Below, piece by piece: positions 37,884-49,251 of a stretch of 64,000 nt of DNA (positions are counted from its first letter, which is position 1; the number at the start of each line of letters is the position of its first letter). The notes under the pieces were generated by a model, which did not search any database, was not told the DNA's origin, and worked only from the letters and a program-made list of their open reading frames with translations. The DNA lies in NCBI RefSeq assembly GCF_000003815.2, contig NC_049984.1:16290601-16354600 (forward strand), in the 5' to 3' direction. The position numbers and the translations under genes are program-made. The stretch comes from Branchiostoma floridae (taxonomy: Eukaryota > Chordata > Leptocardii > Amphioxiformes > Branchiostomatidae).

Positions 37884-38602
37884 AGAGATCACCACCAGTA
37901 AATACATATGACTCCCCCGCCACCAGTGAATACATAAGAAGATCCCCCAACGCCAGTGAATACATATGAAGATCCCCCAACACCAGTGAATACATATGAA
38001 GATCCCCTAACACCAGTGAACACAGGTGAAGATCCCCCAACACCAGTGAATACATATGAAGATCCCCCAACACCAGTGAATACAGGTGAAGATCCCCCTC
38101 CACCAGTGAATACAGGTAAAGATCCCCCAATACTAGTGAATACATATTGAAAGATCCCCCCTCCACCAGTGAATACATATGAAGATCCCCCAACACCAGT
38201 GAATACATATAAAATCCCCCAACGCCAGTGAATACATATGGAGTCCCCCTCCACCAGTGAATACATATGAAGATCCCCCAACACCAGTGAATACATATGA
38301 AATCCCCCAACACCAGTGAATACATATGAAGATCCCCTAACACCAGTAGATACAGGTGAAGATCCCCCAAAACCAGTGAACACAGGTGAAGATCCCCCTC
38401 CACCAGTGAACACAGGTGAAGATCCCCCCAACATTAGTGAATACATATGAAGATCCCCAAACACCAGTGAATACAGGTGAAGATCCCCCTCCACCAGCGA
38501 ACACAGGTGAAGATCCCCCAAACATTAGTGAATACATGTGAAGATCCCCCAACACCAGTGAACACAGGTGAAGATCCCCCAACACCAGTGAACACAGGTG
38601 TA
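37884..38602. repeat. 30-bp minisatellite, about 24 units
   Basis: Unit CACCAGTGAATACATATGAA + GATCCCCCAA, with a common variant (CACAGGTGAA) in the middle. Because the unit is a multiple of three, long open frames appear on both strands, for example a plus-strand NTYEDPPTPV decapeptide repeat and minus-strand GDLHMYSLVL. Occasional 1-2-bp indels break each frame, which argues against coding. Confidence 0.92.
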
Positions 38603-38897
38603 AAGGAAACTGGTGCAGCAGTAACAGCTCAACTAAACTCATTCAGCAAGAACCAGAACTGAAACATAAACACAGCAACACACAAAGCATTGCTTTATCT
38701 CAATTTTCCAGCATCATCCTCAAGTCTAAAGGATGCACAATGGCTGAAAACAATGTTTGGTGATAGTGTGAGCTGCGTTGATTGCTGCAACACTACATTA
38801 GATGTAACTGTGCAGATAAAACAATGATTTTGTATCATACTCTGGCAACATATGATGTGTAAAGTCCAGCTGGACAGATAACTTGTTATAAGTCATG
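38603..38897. other. Unassigned stretch
   Basis: Between minisatellite and the candidate minus-strand exon. Two acceptor-like sites on the minus strand (ATGTTTCAG near 38660 and ATCTGCACAG near 38815) might belong to that gene, but following frames close at once. Confidence 0.3.
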
Positions 38898-39105
38898 TTA
38901 CCTCATGCAGATGTCTATATCATCCCACTCATATTTCTCTGACTCTGTGGGGCTAAACTTTGATGGAGGAGCCCTGAGAGTGAAACATAAGCAGCAATAA
39001 GGGTACATTATATAAGATGCCAAGTAAGATACATGCATCTGTAGATAAATCATTTTATATTATCACTGCTTTACTCACCATTTGCTTTTCAAAGGTGAAA
39101 ATGAC
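38898..39105 (-). CDS. Candidate minus-strand gene, last two exons
   Basis: Two putative exons, 39079-39105 and 38898-38973, join in one frame across CAAATG|GTGAGT and CTCTCAG|GG to read SFSPLKSKW followed by APPSKFSPTESEKYEWDDID and ICMR, then TAA. The residue at the join (Trp) is split by the intron. The charged, S/P-rich peptide ending in an acidic C-terminus looks like real protein. A further non-coding exon may lie at about 39423-39470 on the minus strand, ending GACAA|GTAAGT beside a CCGGAAGT box. The acceptor of the 27-bp exon (GGTTAG) has a poor pyrimidine tract, and I see no AATAAA. No family recognised. Confidence 0.33.
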
Positions 39106-39422
39106 CTAACCTCTTACTATGATGAGGACTTGGAAAAATCAACAAAAATGTATATAATAAGTTGCTACATTGTATTAACACGTCGCCTTATACAAAGTCA
39201 TTGTCATGATCACCAACCTCCCCTTCCACACTTAAAATGGGTTATACGTTAAATCCCTGCAATTGGGAATTGAAACATCAAACGTTGCAGGAACCCCCGG
39301 GCTAGCCGGAGAGTGAACTAAGAGGGCAGGAATAAAAGGGACACGCCATATCAGTACCATGCAATGAATGAAATTGTGAAATGCGTAACGTAACTTACTT
39401 GTCTACCGATTTCGTTCCTTTC
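39106..39422. other. Intergenic or intronic, no gene seen
   Basis: A/T-rich DNA without recognisable coding; would be an intron of the candidate minus-strand gene. Confidence 0.3.
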
Positions 39423-39485
39423 GAAGCGTGCTGTCGACGCTGATGCGAAGCTCACTTCCGGGTTTCTCGGGCCCTACAGGGGAGG
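39423..39485. promoter_or_regulatory. Possible bidirectional promoter with ETS box
   Basis: CACTTCCGGGTTTCTCGGGC contains CCGGAAGT on the minus strand, the ETS-factor consensus common at TATA-less start sites. On the minus strand a strong donor (CAA|GTAAGT) follows about 45 bp away; on the plus strand a small candidate gene begins at 39758. Confidence 0.25.
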
Positions 39486-39757
39486 GGCTTACTATTAAAA
39501 CTGTGACCTGCTCTTATATTATTTTTGAATTTTTTTTCTTGAAGCCAGTTGTAGTCATATTTGGCCAGTTTTCTGCCAGTGGGACAAGGGGAGTGTTTAT
39601 TTTTCAAATCTGGACAGAAATCGTGACCTTAGTTGACCTTAGAGGTGTTACATTTCATGTTGTGGGACCTGTCTACAAGGTGGTGAAGCATGCTTCTTCT
39701 GGCTGGGAGTTCAGAGGTCAGTGTTGTTTTGGTTTTAACAGCTGATAGCGGGAGAAA

Positions 39758-40025
39758 ATGCCGGAGTCGAAGCCTGGCTTTTTCCACAAACGGTAAGTTG
39801 ACATGTTTAGCTATCCAGTAGGACGGAAATTTTAGAGATTGAAATACTGGTGAGTTTTGAAGCCCTTTTTCATGTATGTTTTTGTACAGGAAGCCAATGC
39901 AGTCCTTATTAGGACCCTCCCCCCTACAGACCGCTTCTCTCCACAGTATGCAAAAGTGTCTCAAGATTGGGCGCGATTTGTACAACGCCACTGGGCAGAG
40001 AGGTGGCCAGATTTTAAAACCGTAA
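39758..40025 (+). CDS. Candidate two-exon 56-residue protein
   Basis: ATG at 39758 in AGAAAATGCC, exon 1 to 39792 (CAAACG|GTAAGT, strong donor), a 97-bp intron, acceptor TTTTTGTACAG, exon 2 from 39890 to TAA at 40023-40025. The split codon joins to give MPESKPGFFHKRKPMQSLLG and later CLKIGRDLYNATGQRGGQ. A related fragment on the minus strand at 37081-37190 (KIGRELYNATG followed by a stop) shows that part of exon 2 is repeated DNA, so this could be a transposed fragment with chance splice sites. No family recognised. Confidence 0.28.
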
Positions 40026-40379
40026 AATGTCAAATTGTCTGTATATATGTACTTAAATTCTCTTTAAACGTCTTTTACTTTTCAGGCATTTTAAATTGGC
40101 GATAATTGACATCATCAATTCTGCCAAATGCCAACACGGTTCGTTTGATTAATTGATTTATATTGATTGTTTAATTGATTGAAATTCACCTTTAAGCTGT
40201 ACTGTTTATCTGTTCACGCCTCTAAACTCGTGTTGTTGACCCCATGACAGCTCGTGCAAGGGCGATTTAAACTTTTAAGTGTACTAGATCCTGGCCTGAT
40301 TAAATCTCGCTAATAGCAGCCCGCCCAACATCCACCGGCCACCTATACCTAGAGGGGCCAGTTACAACCCCGAACAGCA

Positions 40380-41734
40380 GAGTTTGTGTTACACGTACTA
40401 TACTAGATCCGTGCCTGCTAAAAGTGGTCGGACTAGTTTTGCTGCATTTCCCAGGTAAAGCGTCCTGACAAACACTGCGCAGTCAGTCTACAGTAAGCAT
40501 TCAACTACTCAAGATTCCGAAACACCTTCCGGAGCAGTTAATACGGTTTGTAACTTTTCTAAGAAAGTCGGAATTTTTTCGTCCATACTTGATCAGGGTG
40601 GGAACTAGTTTGGCCTACTTGCAGGTAAGGTGGTACTGGCAGTTAGGTTTGGGACGCCTACTTGGTTTGAGTGGAAATCACGTGATCGTCAAGGTCATAC
40701 TAGTACTGAGTACTGCCTATGGGGATTCAAGTAGTAAAGGACCCCACAGTTAGTCCATGCCTCATAATATATAGCTTGGCGCACAAGGGAGGTACAAACA
40801 TTAAATAGGTGTGAATACAATCTGCATAATATATCAGAGTGAACTTAAATGTGCTCGATCTCTTTTCGTTCGCGGAGGTCATGGAACTGTAGCCGACACA
40901 CACGCAGTGACCCGGTAACAGTATCAAGGCGCACATTCACGCTGCTCGAAGAAACCGTGATTGTAATCGAACAGTGTCAAAACTGAACCATTCAGCACCG
41001 TTGACATATTGCTGTTGTGCACTAGTGGTTTGCACATGATAATGACTACGGCCTTTTCAGGGACGGTAACGCACTACTTTATAATACCTGAACTACTATT
41101 GGTGACGGGGTCAATTTAGGATAAATATTCCGTATACGTAAGACACAAAGTGTCGGCCTTACAAAAAAACTCTTCCATATCGTAGTTTGCGTTATTAAAA
41201 TGTACATGGAACCTTGAGTTCAGGAAATAATTTTTCATGCGACTGAATATGCAAGACCTGTATTGGTTTCGTTCCCGTCCATGGGCCCGCCATTTTGTTT
41301 CCCAATAAAGTGGATGAGGTGTACACGTCGCCATTTTTACAGGTTTGTGATAGCAGAATCTGTATTGGATTAGGTCCCGTCTTGGAGTGCCTCCATTTTG
41401 TTTCCAAAGTAGTGATGCATGATGGGAAGAGGTATTTTAATAGCAATACATTGTTGCTCATGTCCTTTCGATTCATGAACGTGGAGCTCACCAGTAAAAC
41501 TGGTCAATCCCAAGGCAGTAGAAGTCTTTGGAAATTGCGATATATTCAAGTTACATATTTGTGAGAATGTGATTTACAATATTAGTACTGTGGATGACAT
41601 GTATCGGTAAATGACGTTTTCGTTCATGCATGGCATTTTCATGTATTCTCCAGAAGGCGAAGAGTCCCCGAAGCGTCAGATCACCATCACACCACTCCTG
41701 TCGTTACCTCATAACTGTCAATCACAGTAACGTC
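40380..41734. promoter_or_regulatory. Type II 5' flank of copy C
   Basis: Homologous to the flanks of B, E and F. GCCCGCCATTTTG lies at 41285-41297 and ATTCTCCAG (acceptor-like) just before the first exon. Open frames here are not conserved between copies. Confidence 0.4.
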
Positions 41735-42201
41735 ATGGCCTACGTCATCCACCCCAGGGAGTCCCGCCCATTCAGCTTCCTGCACCCCGCCATGGGCGAG
41801 GCGAAGACACACCCCACGCGGTCACCACCTTCCTGCAACTTGACACGGAACAGATCATACTCAGGTATCCTTACGCTTCTTTCTCTTACCGTTAAATTTC
41901 AAATGTTGTTGCTGGCATCGGTAACACGACAATTAATGGTTCTGGATTTTGAATGACCTTGAATGTGGCAAGATTCCCTGGATAGTAGTAGGCTATCGAT
42001 TCAATGAATCTGGTTGCATGGATTCCACCAATAGCGGTACAGATTTGTAATTTTCCTTGTTCTTTCAGGTACTGCAAAGAACACAAAGACGTCCAACCGG
42101 AAGCTCTATGGAAACTACTGACGCACAGGCCTAAACATTTCCGCTGGGCCGGAGCGGACCTCTTCCCGGGTGTCACCGCTGCCGGGCAGCGCGAAATGGT
42201 G

Positions 42202-42525
42202 GTCCTGGAGGTCAACTCGGAATCGGCCGGACTGAAGTACATGCCACACGGCGGTACGGGGATGGACAGCGGCTACCACAAGCTCATGGGTGAGACGTTT
42301 CGCGACACGATTTCCAGCAAGTGTGACCCTTCTCTCAGCAACAAGCCCCTGGCGGTAGTGCTGGACAAGAACCAACTCGAGAATAGAGCCTACGCCACGG
42401 CGCTAGCCGACATCACAAAGGAGCCTGTGTACCTCGTGGAGAGTTTCCTGGATCAGCCCAAAGAACACAACATCCGCTGGACGGGCGGCATCATGGAGGT
42501 CAGAGACGAGGAGGACCAATGGCAC
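42202..42525 (+). repeat. 324-bp direct duplication, left copy
   Basis: Coding DNA from the VLEVNS codons to the DQWH codons of copy C, matching 43840-44163 with no difference that I can find. Confidence 0.85.
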
Positions 42526-42529
42526 ACCC

Positions 42530-43796
42530 ATGTCCAGTATCAGGGTGAAATGCCCGAAGTTGTCCTAAGTTAAGTTAGATGTCAGAAGTTGTCCAAAGTT
42601 GTCCAAAGTTGTCCGTAGTTGTCCGAAGTTATGACGTCACGCTAACCATGACGTCATCCTAACTTTGGACAGTCAGCCGGGGGTGTGCGTAGTTGTCCGA
42701 AGTTGTCCGAAGTTATGACGTCACCATAACCATGACGTCATCTTAACTTTGGACAGTCAGCCGGGGGGTGTACGGAGTTGTCCGAAGTTGTCCGAAGTTA
42801 TGACGTCATTATAATTATTGTGTGCATTGTTCAAACGAACGTTAAGAGGAGAAATAAAAGACAAAAAGACTTGAAATAAATGAATTTTTTTACAATGCAT
42901 GAACATTGATTTTGTGCTGATTAATGTGCATCTATATTTTATTCATATATATGCGTGAGTGGTGTGTATCTTATTTACACATATATAAGTTTTTACTATA
43001 TATTAATTAACTTAGGACAACTTCGCACACTTGTTGACCTACCCTGCCCACTGTCCAAAGTTAGATGACGTCACGTAACTTTGCACAACTTAGAACAACT
43101 TCGCACACTTGTTGACCTACTATGCCCACTGTCCAAAGTTAGATGACGTCACGTAACTTTGCACAACTTAGGACAACTTCGCACACTTGTTGACCTACCC
43201 TGCCCACTGTCCAAAGTTAGATGACGTCACGTAACTTTGCACAACTTAGGACAACTTCGCACACTTGTTGACCTACCCTGCCCACTGTCCAAAGTTAGAT
43301 GACGTCACGTAACTTTGCACAACTTAGGACAACTTCGCACACTTGTTGACCTACCCTGCCCACTGTCCAAAGTTAGATGACGTCACGTAACTTTGCACAA
43401 CTTAGGACAACTTCGCACACTTGTTGACCTACCCTGCCTGCTGTCCAAAATTAGATGACGTCACGTAACTTTGCACAACTTAGGACAACTTCGCACACTT
43501 GTTGACCTACCATGCCCACTGTCCAAAGTTAGATGACGCCACGTAACTTTGCACAACTTAGGACAACTTCGCACACTTGTTGACCTACCCTGCCCACTGT
43601 CCGAAGTTAGATGACGTCACGTAACTTTGCACAACTTAGGACAACTTAGTTAGATTACGTCATCCAATAAATGTTTTGACGTCATCTGTGACTCCCGATA
43701 TAGCCTCAAAGCCAGTGGGAAACGGTTGTAACTTAGTACAACTTCGTACAACTTCGTACACCCTAACTTCGTGCACTTCACCCTGATACTGGACAT
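42530..43796. mobile_element. TIR element carrying CRE-motif minisatellite
   Basis: Left end ATGTCCAGTATCAGGGTGAA + ATGCCCGAAGTT; right end is its reverse complement with two mismatches. Inside: GTTGTCC repeats and two units of TTATGACGTCAC…CATGACGTCATC on the left, an AT-rich centre (42800-43010), then eight 78-bp units. No protein. It sits in exon 2 of copy C between the two 324-bp repeats, with 4 bp of extra sequence on the left and 43 bp on the right (TAGCTCAGTATC…ATGGACGA). Confidence 0.8.
43012..43650. repeat. 78-bp minisatellite, about 8 units
   Basis: Unit includes CTTAGGACAACTTCGCACAC, TTGTTGACCTACCCTGCCCA and CTGTCCAAAGTTAGATGACG + TCACGTAACTTTGCACAA. Unit starts seen at spacing 78 (AGATGACG at 43141, 43219, 43297). 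Seven of eight units keep TGACGTCA. Confidence 0.92.
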
Positions 43797-43839
43797 AGCT
43801 CAGTATCTAACTGATGACGTCAGTTACGGGGATGGACGA

Positions 43840-44163
43840 GTCCTGGAGGTCAACTCGGAATCGGCCGGACTGAAGTACATGCCACACGGCGGTACGGGGA
43901 TGGACAGCGGCTACCACAAGCTCATGGGTGAGACGTTTCGCGACACGATTTCCAGCAAGTGTGACCCTTCTCTCAGCAACAAGCCCCTGGCGGTAGTGCT
44001 GGACAAGAACCAACTCGAGAATAGAGCCTACGCCACGGCGCTAGCCGACATCACAAAGGAGCCTGTGTACCTCGTGGAGAGTTTCCTGGATCAGCCCAAA
44101 GAACACAACATCCGCTGGACGGGCGGCATCATGGAGGTCAGAGACGAGGAGGACCAATGGCAC
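43840..44163 (+). repeat. 324-bp direct duplication, right copy
   Basis: Second copy of 42202-42525; after it exon 2 of copy C resumes with GCCGTCAGAGCTGCC as in the other copies. Confidence 0.85.
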
Positions 44164-45082
44164 GCCGTCAGAGCTGCCTTCCGTTACGTCACTCAGAAAC
44201 CGTGGACGCCCATCCCTCTCACCACCAAGACCGTCGTCTTTAACCCGATCTCCTGCGATCTGGCCGGAGGAATGAACAAACTTCTGGCCGCTGTGGCGTA
44301 TGAAGACTTCAACAAGCAGCAGGGAGGCACGCGGCTTCGCATCCGGACCCCCCGTACGTTCCTGCGCGTGACCAAGGCCCAGATACCGACTGCCGTCCAG
44401 GCATTAGGCGGGAAAGCCGTCATCAAGGTCCCTTATAGCAACTGTGGACAAGGGGTGTACACCGTGACGTCACAGAAGGAACTGGACAAGCTGATGGCGC
44501 TAGACCTTAGGTACGAGAAGTTCATCGTCCAGGCCCTCGTCGGTCACAAGAACTGGTCCAGCTCCCAGTGGCACCACGCCTGCACCCTCCCGGACGAGGA
44601 GGGCAGGGAGTACGTCTTCGATACGCGCCTGATGGCCCATGCGACCCCTGACGGTTTCCGGCCGCTCTGCATCTTCAGTAGACGCGCCCACCTGCCCCTG
44701 CCAGACACCTTGGACGGGACCAAAGATTCCTGGGAGTACCTCGGCACGAATCTGTCCGTGAAGGACGCCGTCGGCAACTGGAGTAATGAATCGGAAAGGC
44801 TTTTATCAGTGGACAACAAACAATTCGAGACGCTGAAGCTTAACGTGGACAATTTGGTGGACGGCTTCGTTCAAACCGTCATGGCGACCACCGCCATCGA
44901 CAAGATGTGCTGCCGCCTCGTACGGCCGGACAACTCGTTCGACTTCGAAGAATTTGCGGTACTGACGGACGACAGGAAGATCCTAGAAGAGATCTACGAT
45001 TTGTCGGACACATCTGATGAAACGACTGTCGTCAATCAGTAGCACCGGGGGAAAGCACGGAGAGCATATTTCCATGATTATT

Positions 45083-45472
45083 ACGTTATGATAGGATCAC
45101 ACTTACAATCCGAGGCACGACCGGGATGTTTTCGGGAACAATAAAAAAAGAAAAGGAATATCAAGAGATATACACAAGTTATGATATTACCACATTTACA
45201 AACCATGGCTCGGCAGGATGTTTACGGAAACAATAGATAAAAAGAATGCATATATCAAGAGATATACTAGTACACAAATTATGATTGGATCACATATACG
45301 AACCGGCCCTGGCCGGGCTGTTGCGAGAACAATAAATTTTCAAAAGTGCATATCAAGAGATATAGATATATAAAAATTATGACAAGGACCAATTTCCTTT
45401 AAGTTTAGTGTGTTTTGTTGTCTTTTGTATGATATACTTTACTTCAACAAACTGTCCGGTCGGGTCCCGGTA
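45083..45472. mobile_element. CCGGGCC-type element 3' of copy C
   Basis: Three imperfect units of about 95 bp beginning TTATGATAGGATCACACTTA, TTATGATATTACCACATTTA, TTATGATTGGATCACATATA, closing with GTCGGGTCCCGG. AATAAA at 45140-45145 could serve as poly(A) signal for copy C. Confidence 0.5.
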
Positions 45473-46149
45473 ATCTCCAAGCAGATTCCTCCGATGACAT
45501 AAAACAGTAACATAAGCTGGAAAAGGAGTTTGAGCCGGTGTCACAGCGGTCTCACCCCCCCCCCAGCGATCTCGCCCCCCCCCCCGGGGGGGGCCGCCGT
45601 CTGCCGAGCTATCCCGTCATGCATTGTTCAGCTACTTGGCTATGTAGGATGCTAGAAAGCAAGACTTATTGTCAAAAAGCAGCATAGTTAAGATAATTAC
45701 TAAACATTTGCCGACAAAAAAACGTTAGTAACTATTTCTTAAACTTATAAACTGGTATTTTATATCAAGTATCTGTTTAGAGCTGTTATTTGATCAGATA
45801 GCAAAAGTCCCACAAAAGGTAAAATGCGACGTATTACAAATAGACCACATTTAGATCCACCACTTTTAGATCCACCACTTTCAAATCGACCACTTTTTGG
45901 AAGTCACCACACTATAAAATCGAGGGTTAATTGAATTTGAATATGGGGAAGTTTTTTTCATTAACTTGCGATTTTAAACTGCATATTGTTTTCAAAAGAC
46001 ATATCCACTTTCAAAACATATGTGTATTTAATTTGACTGCTTTTAAAAAACATATCGCATTTTCAAAACATATTTGAATTTAATTTGACTGCTTTTAAAA
46101 ATATATATCCCATTTCAAAATATATATATACGGTTTTTGTGACAGTGTT
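45473..46149. other. Low-complexity spacer, no gene
   Basis: C/G runs at 45555-45595; ATCCACCACTTTT repeats at 45856-45900; a 58-bp repeat of about 2.5 units at 45990-46130 (TTTAATTTGACTGCTTTTAA). Confidence 0.6.
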
Positions 46150-47227
46150 TCTGCTTCGTACCTTGGCGTGATAGAAACCGGATGAAACCGCCTTGCATGG
46201 TAGGCTCGAAGCAGGCTTCTTCGGCACTGGCCAATTTTCTTTGCCTTGTAATGCCACGTCCTAGCGTTTTTCTCTCCCTGTATCTATCAGTATTTCTTTG
46301 CGTTGACTTTTGAAAAGCTGAAAAATAATGTTTCATATAAAACAGAACGTAACAAGGAGTTTTGATATGTAACCACCCAGGAAATAAGGGGGTCTGTCTC
46401 TCTCTCTCTTTCTTTTCTGTGTAGGACGTTTTTGTGGCTGTGTGTCTGTCCTGTGTGTTACTGACTGTGTGTGTGGCTGTGCACGTGAACAAGGGACCGC
46501 GCGCGTGTGATCAGTCTGTGGGTACGTGAACACAGCGTGCTCGTCTCATCACTTCAGCATCAGCCCTCCTATAATTTTAGATTCTGCTGGGCCGGGCTAC
46601 TAGCACTGACCGTCTTACGACAAGCACTGAGCGGCGATAGAACTCTCAACATCCGCCCGGTACTAAGCTCGAGGGTGCTACCTGCCTTTCGTGTTTTGAA
46701 AAAAAGGTCGGTACTTAAACATCATGTGTTGCTACTATCCAAACAGATGTTTTGTTTGTTTTTTAAGGCCTTTTTGTACATCCTTGTATTCAGATCCGCG
46801 TGTTCTACATCTTCTCAATCTTCACCTAGAATGTAGGCTACTGGAAAAACGTATAAAGATCCGCTATTCATTTTGATCTATACATCTGTTGGGAGGTGGT
46901 TTTTCACTTCGAACCTCCTCGTTTCACCAGCGCTCGAGCCCAAACCAGATTTTCCCCACATTGTTCCTTTGGGAATCCTAAGAGGCGCGGCATGTTTTTT
47001 TTCGGGTCACAAGGCGTAATTAGCCGTTTGAATTTTACGTAATTGGTCGCTCTAACACACCGTTAAGTGTATTTGGTGGCTGTGAAAGACTCGACGTAGG
47101 AATTTGTCGTAATGCAACAAGGAGCGCCCTAGAATTCGAAAGCGCTTTGTACGTTTGCTTGAACTGTCAAGGATTTGACGCGAAATTTATTATGGCAGAC
47201 GTCGCTTACGAAGGACCATTGGGACAA

Positions 47228-47500
47228 AAGCTGTTTTAGCGGAGGAGCTGTGTGCTCACAGTGAAGGGGCTGCATGCTCGGCGAAGGAGCTGTGTGCTCA
47301 CAGCGAAGGTGCTGCGTGCTCGCCGAAGGAGCTGTGTGCTCACAGCGAATGGGCTGCGTGCTCGCCGAAGGAGCTGTGTGCTCACAGCGAATGGGCTGTG
47401 TGCTCAGCGAAGTACCCGTGTGCTCACAGCGAAAGAGCTGTGTGCTCACAGCAAAGGGGCTGCATGCTCGGCGAAGGATCTGTGTGCTCACAGGTGAAAG
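47228..47500. repeat. 42-bp minisatellite, left arm end
   Basis: About six units of GGAGCTGTGTGCTCACAGCG + AAGGTGCTGCGTGCTCGCCGAA. Unit length is a multiple of 3, which explains the open frames on both strands. Mirror copy at 51740-52000. Confidence 0.9.
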
Positions 47501-49251
47501 GTCACCATTACAGACATGCGCAGAATTAGCATTTTGATGCCATCTTGCAAAAGTAAGTGTAAGAAGCCTTTTTGTTGGAAAATGTTGGCATTTTGGAGGT
47601 GGAAATTATAGGTAGGGGTTCTGGCTATTCTATTTTGTGAGAAAAATGGGCTTTCTACCATGTTTGGAGTGTCGTAGACAGTCTAAAGTAAGTATTTGGG
47701 TGTTATCAGGGAGGTCAAAGGTCACCAGAGTTTCATATTCTGTTTGTGGGGGCGCATTGCGCCGAACCAAATGTTTTCCAAATCGCCATATGCACTCTTT
47801 AGAAGTCAGACTTGCCTGCCAATGTGAGATTTTCACCAAGTAAACCTTAGGTAGGTGACTTTAGACAGCTTTTTTCTTACATGTTATGAATGCATTAGGT
47901 GCCTGTCAGCCATTGGAGGTCTGTGCCCTAACAGCAAAGGGCTGTGTGCACCAGGTTGAAATTGGCCGCCGATTGGTAGCCTAAGATCCAGCCGCCGATT
48001 CGTCATTAGACAAAACATAGGATCCCATTCAAACGCCCATTCGAAGAAACTAAAAATTCCTAATTTCCTAGGGAATTGTCTAGGGGATTGGTGCAAAAAT
48101 TGCTCAACTTATGGTTAAAGCATGAAACTTGGCATATGTGTTCAGTACAAAAAAAGGAAACAATGTCTAGGAGTGGAGCCAAAAGAAACAAGCTTTTACA
48201 TGGCAACTGTTGCTAGGCTTTTATGAAAAACCTGTTGTATTTTACAGCATAATGAGTGGAACTGATTTTAGGAAAACAAAACAGACATTATGTACCTTTG
48301 ATGCAGTGTGCACTGGATCTATAATGTGGTACTTCTCTCCACATTTAGTGCAAAAACTTCCCCTATACCAAATCACCCAAATTACTACATGTAATTTGTT
48401 CGTCTGTCACATAATGAAATTAAGAATCAGTTCATACTATTTTAAAATTAAAAAAAAAGGTTAAAGTCAGCATCATAACAAAGTACACCGTGAATGAGGT
48501 TTCAAGAGTCCAAAATTTGAGTTCACATTTCTCATATTCTGCTGCAACACGACATTAGATGTTAGCATGGCTGAAAAGGTTGAGCAGTGAAGTATAATAG
48601 CGATTTTTCTTGTTGGACCTGTCCGGTAAAACCGGACGTAAAACAGTGGACCAGATGTTGGACCGATTCGAAAATGAACAAATAATACTGACAGGCGTCC
48701 ACATGTTTGGGGCTTACATGTCGACGCAAATAACAAGAGCGAAGTAGAGGAGAGTTTATAGTCATTTTTACCGAGTACTGTAAATGCATTTACGTTTGCG
48801 GGGATTTAAATTTAACGGTAGAGGGAAAATGGAGTATTCGCAGTGGTTCTGAGTTCGCGGGTGCGCCATCCATGCATGTGAGTACTGCACTGTAGTAATG
48901 GAAAACACGGCACATTTACCAACCGCCAGTTGGAAGCCACAAATAGTGGTTACTCGGCAAGGGTGCTACAAACGGACAGAACAGTCCACTTTTGACTTTG
49001 ACAGTGCTGGCGTGATCAACTGGTACTGATCTAACCGTATCTACTCTCTGATACATAGTACAGACAGTACAACTTTCCTACCATGGTGTTATACACGGAG
49101 AAATGAATAATTACGAACCCCAAAAAATGTGTCTTTTTAAGTATTCATGTGTATTCACAGCACCTGAGCAGAAAAAAGTATGTATTATAGAATCTTGTCA
49201 TCAAGTCACAATTTTATACAACATAAGTTGACACTACAGTAACACTAAACA

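Larger units (their letters stand above)
41735..45042 (+). pseudogene. Copy C, ATP-grasp-like gene split by an insertion
   Basis: Exon 1 (41735-41864) has a 2-bp insertion (ACGCGGTC for ACGGTC) that shifts the frame after KTHPT. Exon 2 starts normally at 42069 (TTTCAG|GTACTG) and runs in frame to 42525, where foreign DNA begins. A 324-bp stretch of exon 2 (42202-42525) is repeated without a difference at 43840-44163, after which the exon continues to TAG at 45042. The 423-codon frame from 43771 starts inside the insertion and lacks RWAGADLFPGV. Metal-type motif EVNSESAG; loop VIKVPYSNCGQGVY kept. The C-terminal part (NLSVKDAVGNWSNESERLL) is of the type shared with E, not of the A/B/D type. 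Exon 1 damage and insertion make a full product unlikely. Confidence 0.85.

Noticed and set aside
37849-38521. Long minus-strand frames (184 and 210 codons) rich in GDLHMYSLVL
   Set aside because: They are translations of the 30-bp minisatellite; no start context, splice sites or flanking coding.
43012-43650. CRISPR array
   Set aside because: Units are 78 bp, directly abutting and without unique spacers; it is a minisatellite in animal DNA.
47252-47537. Overlapping frames with C-V-L-T-A-K type repeats on both strands
   Set aside because: Produced by the 42-bp minisatellite at the palindrome end; mirrored at 51732-52076.
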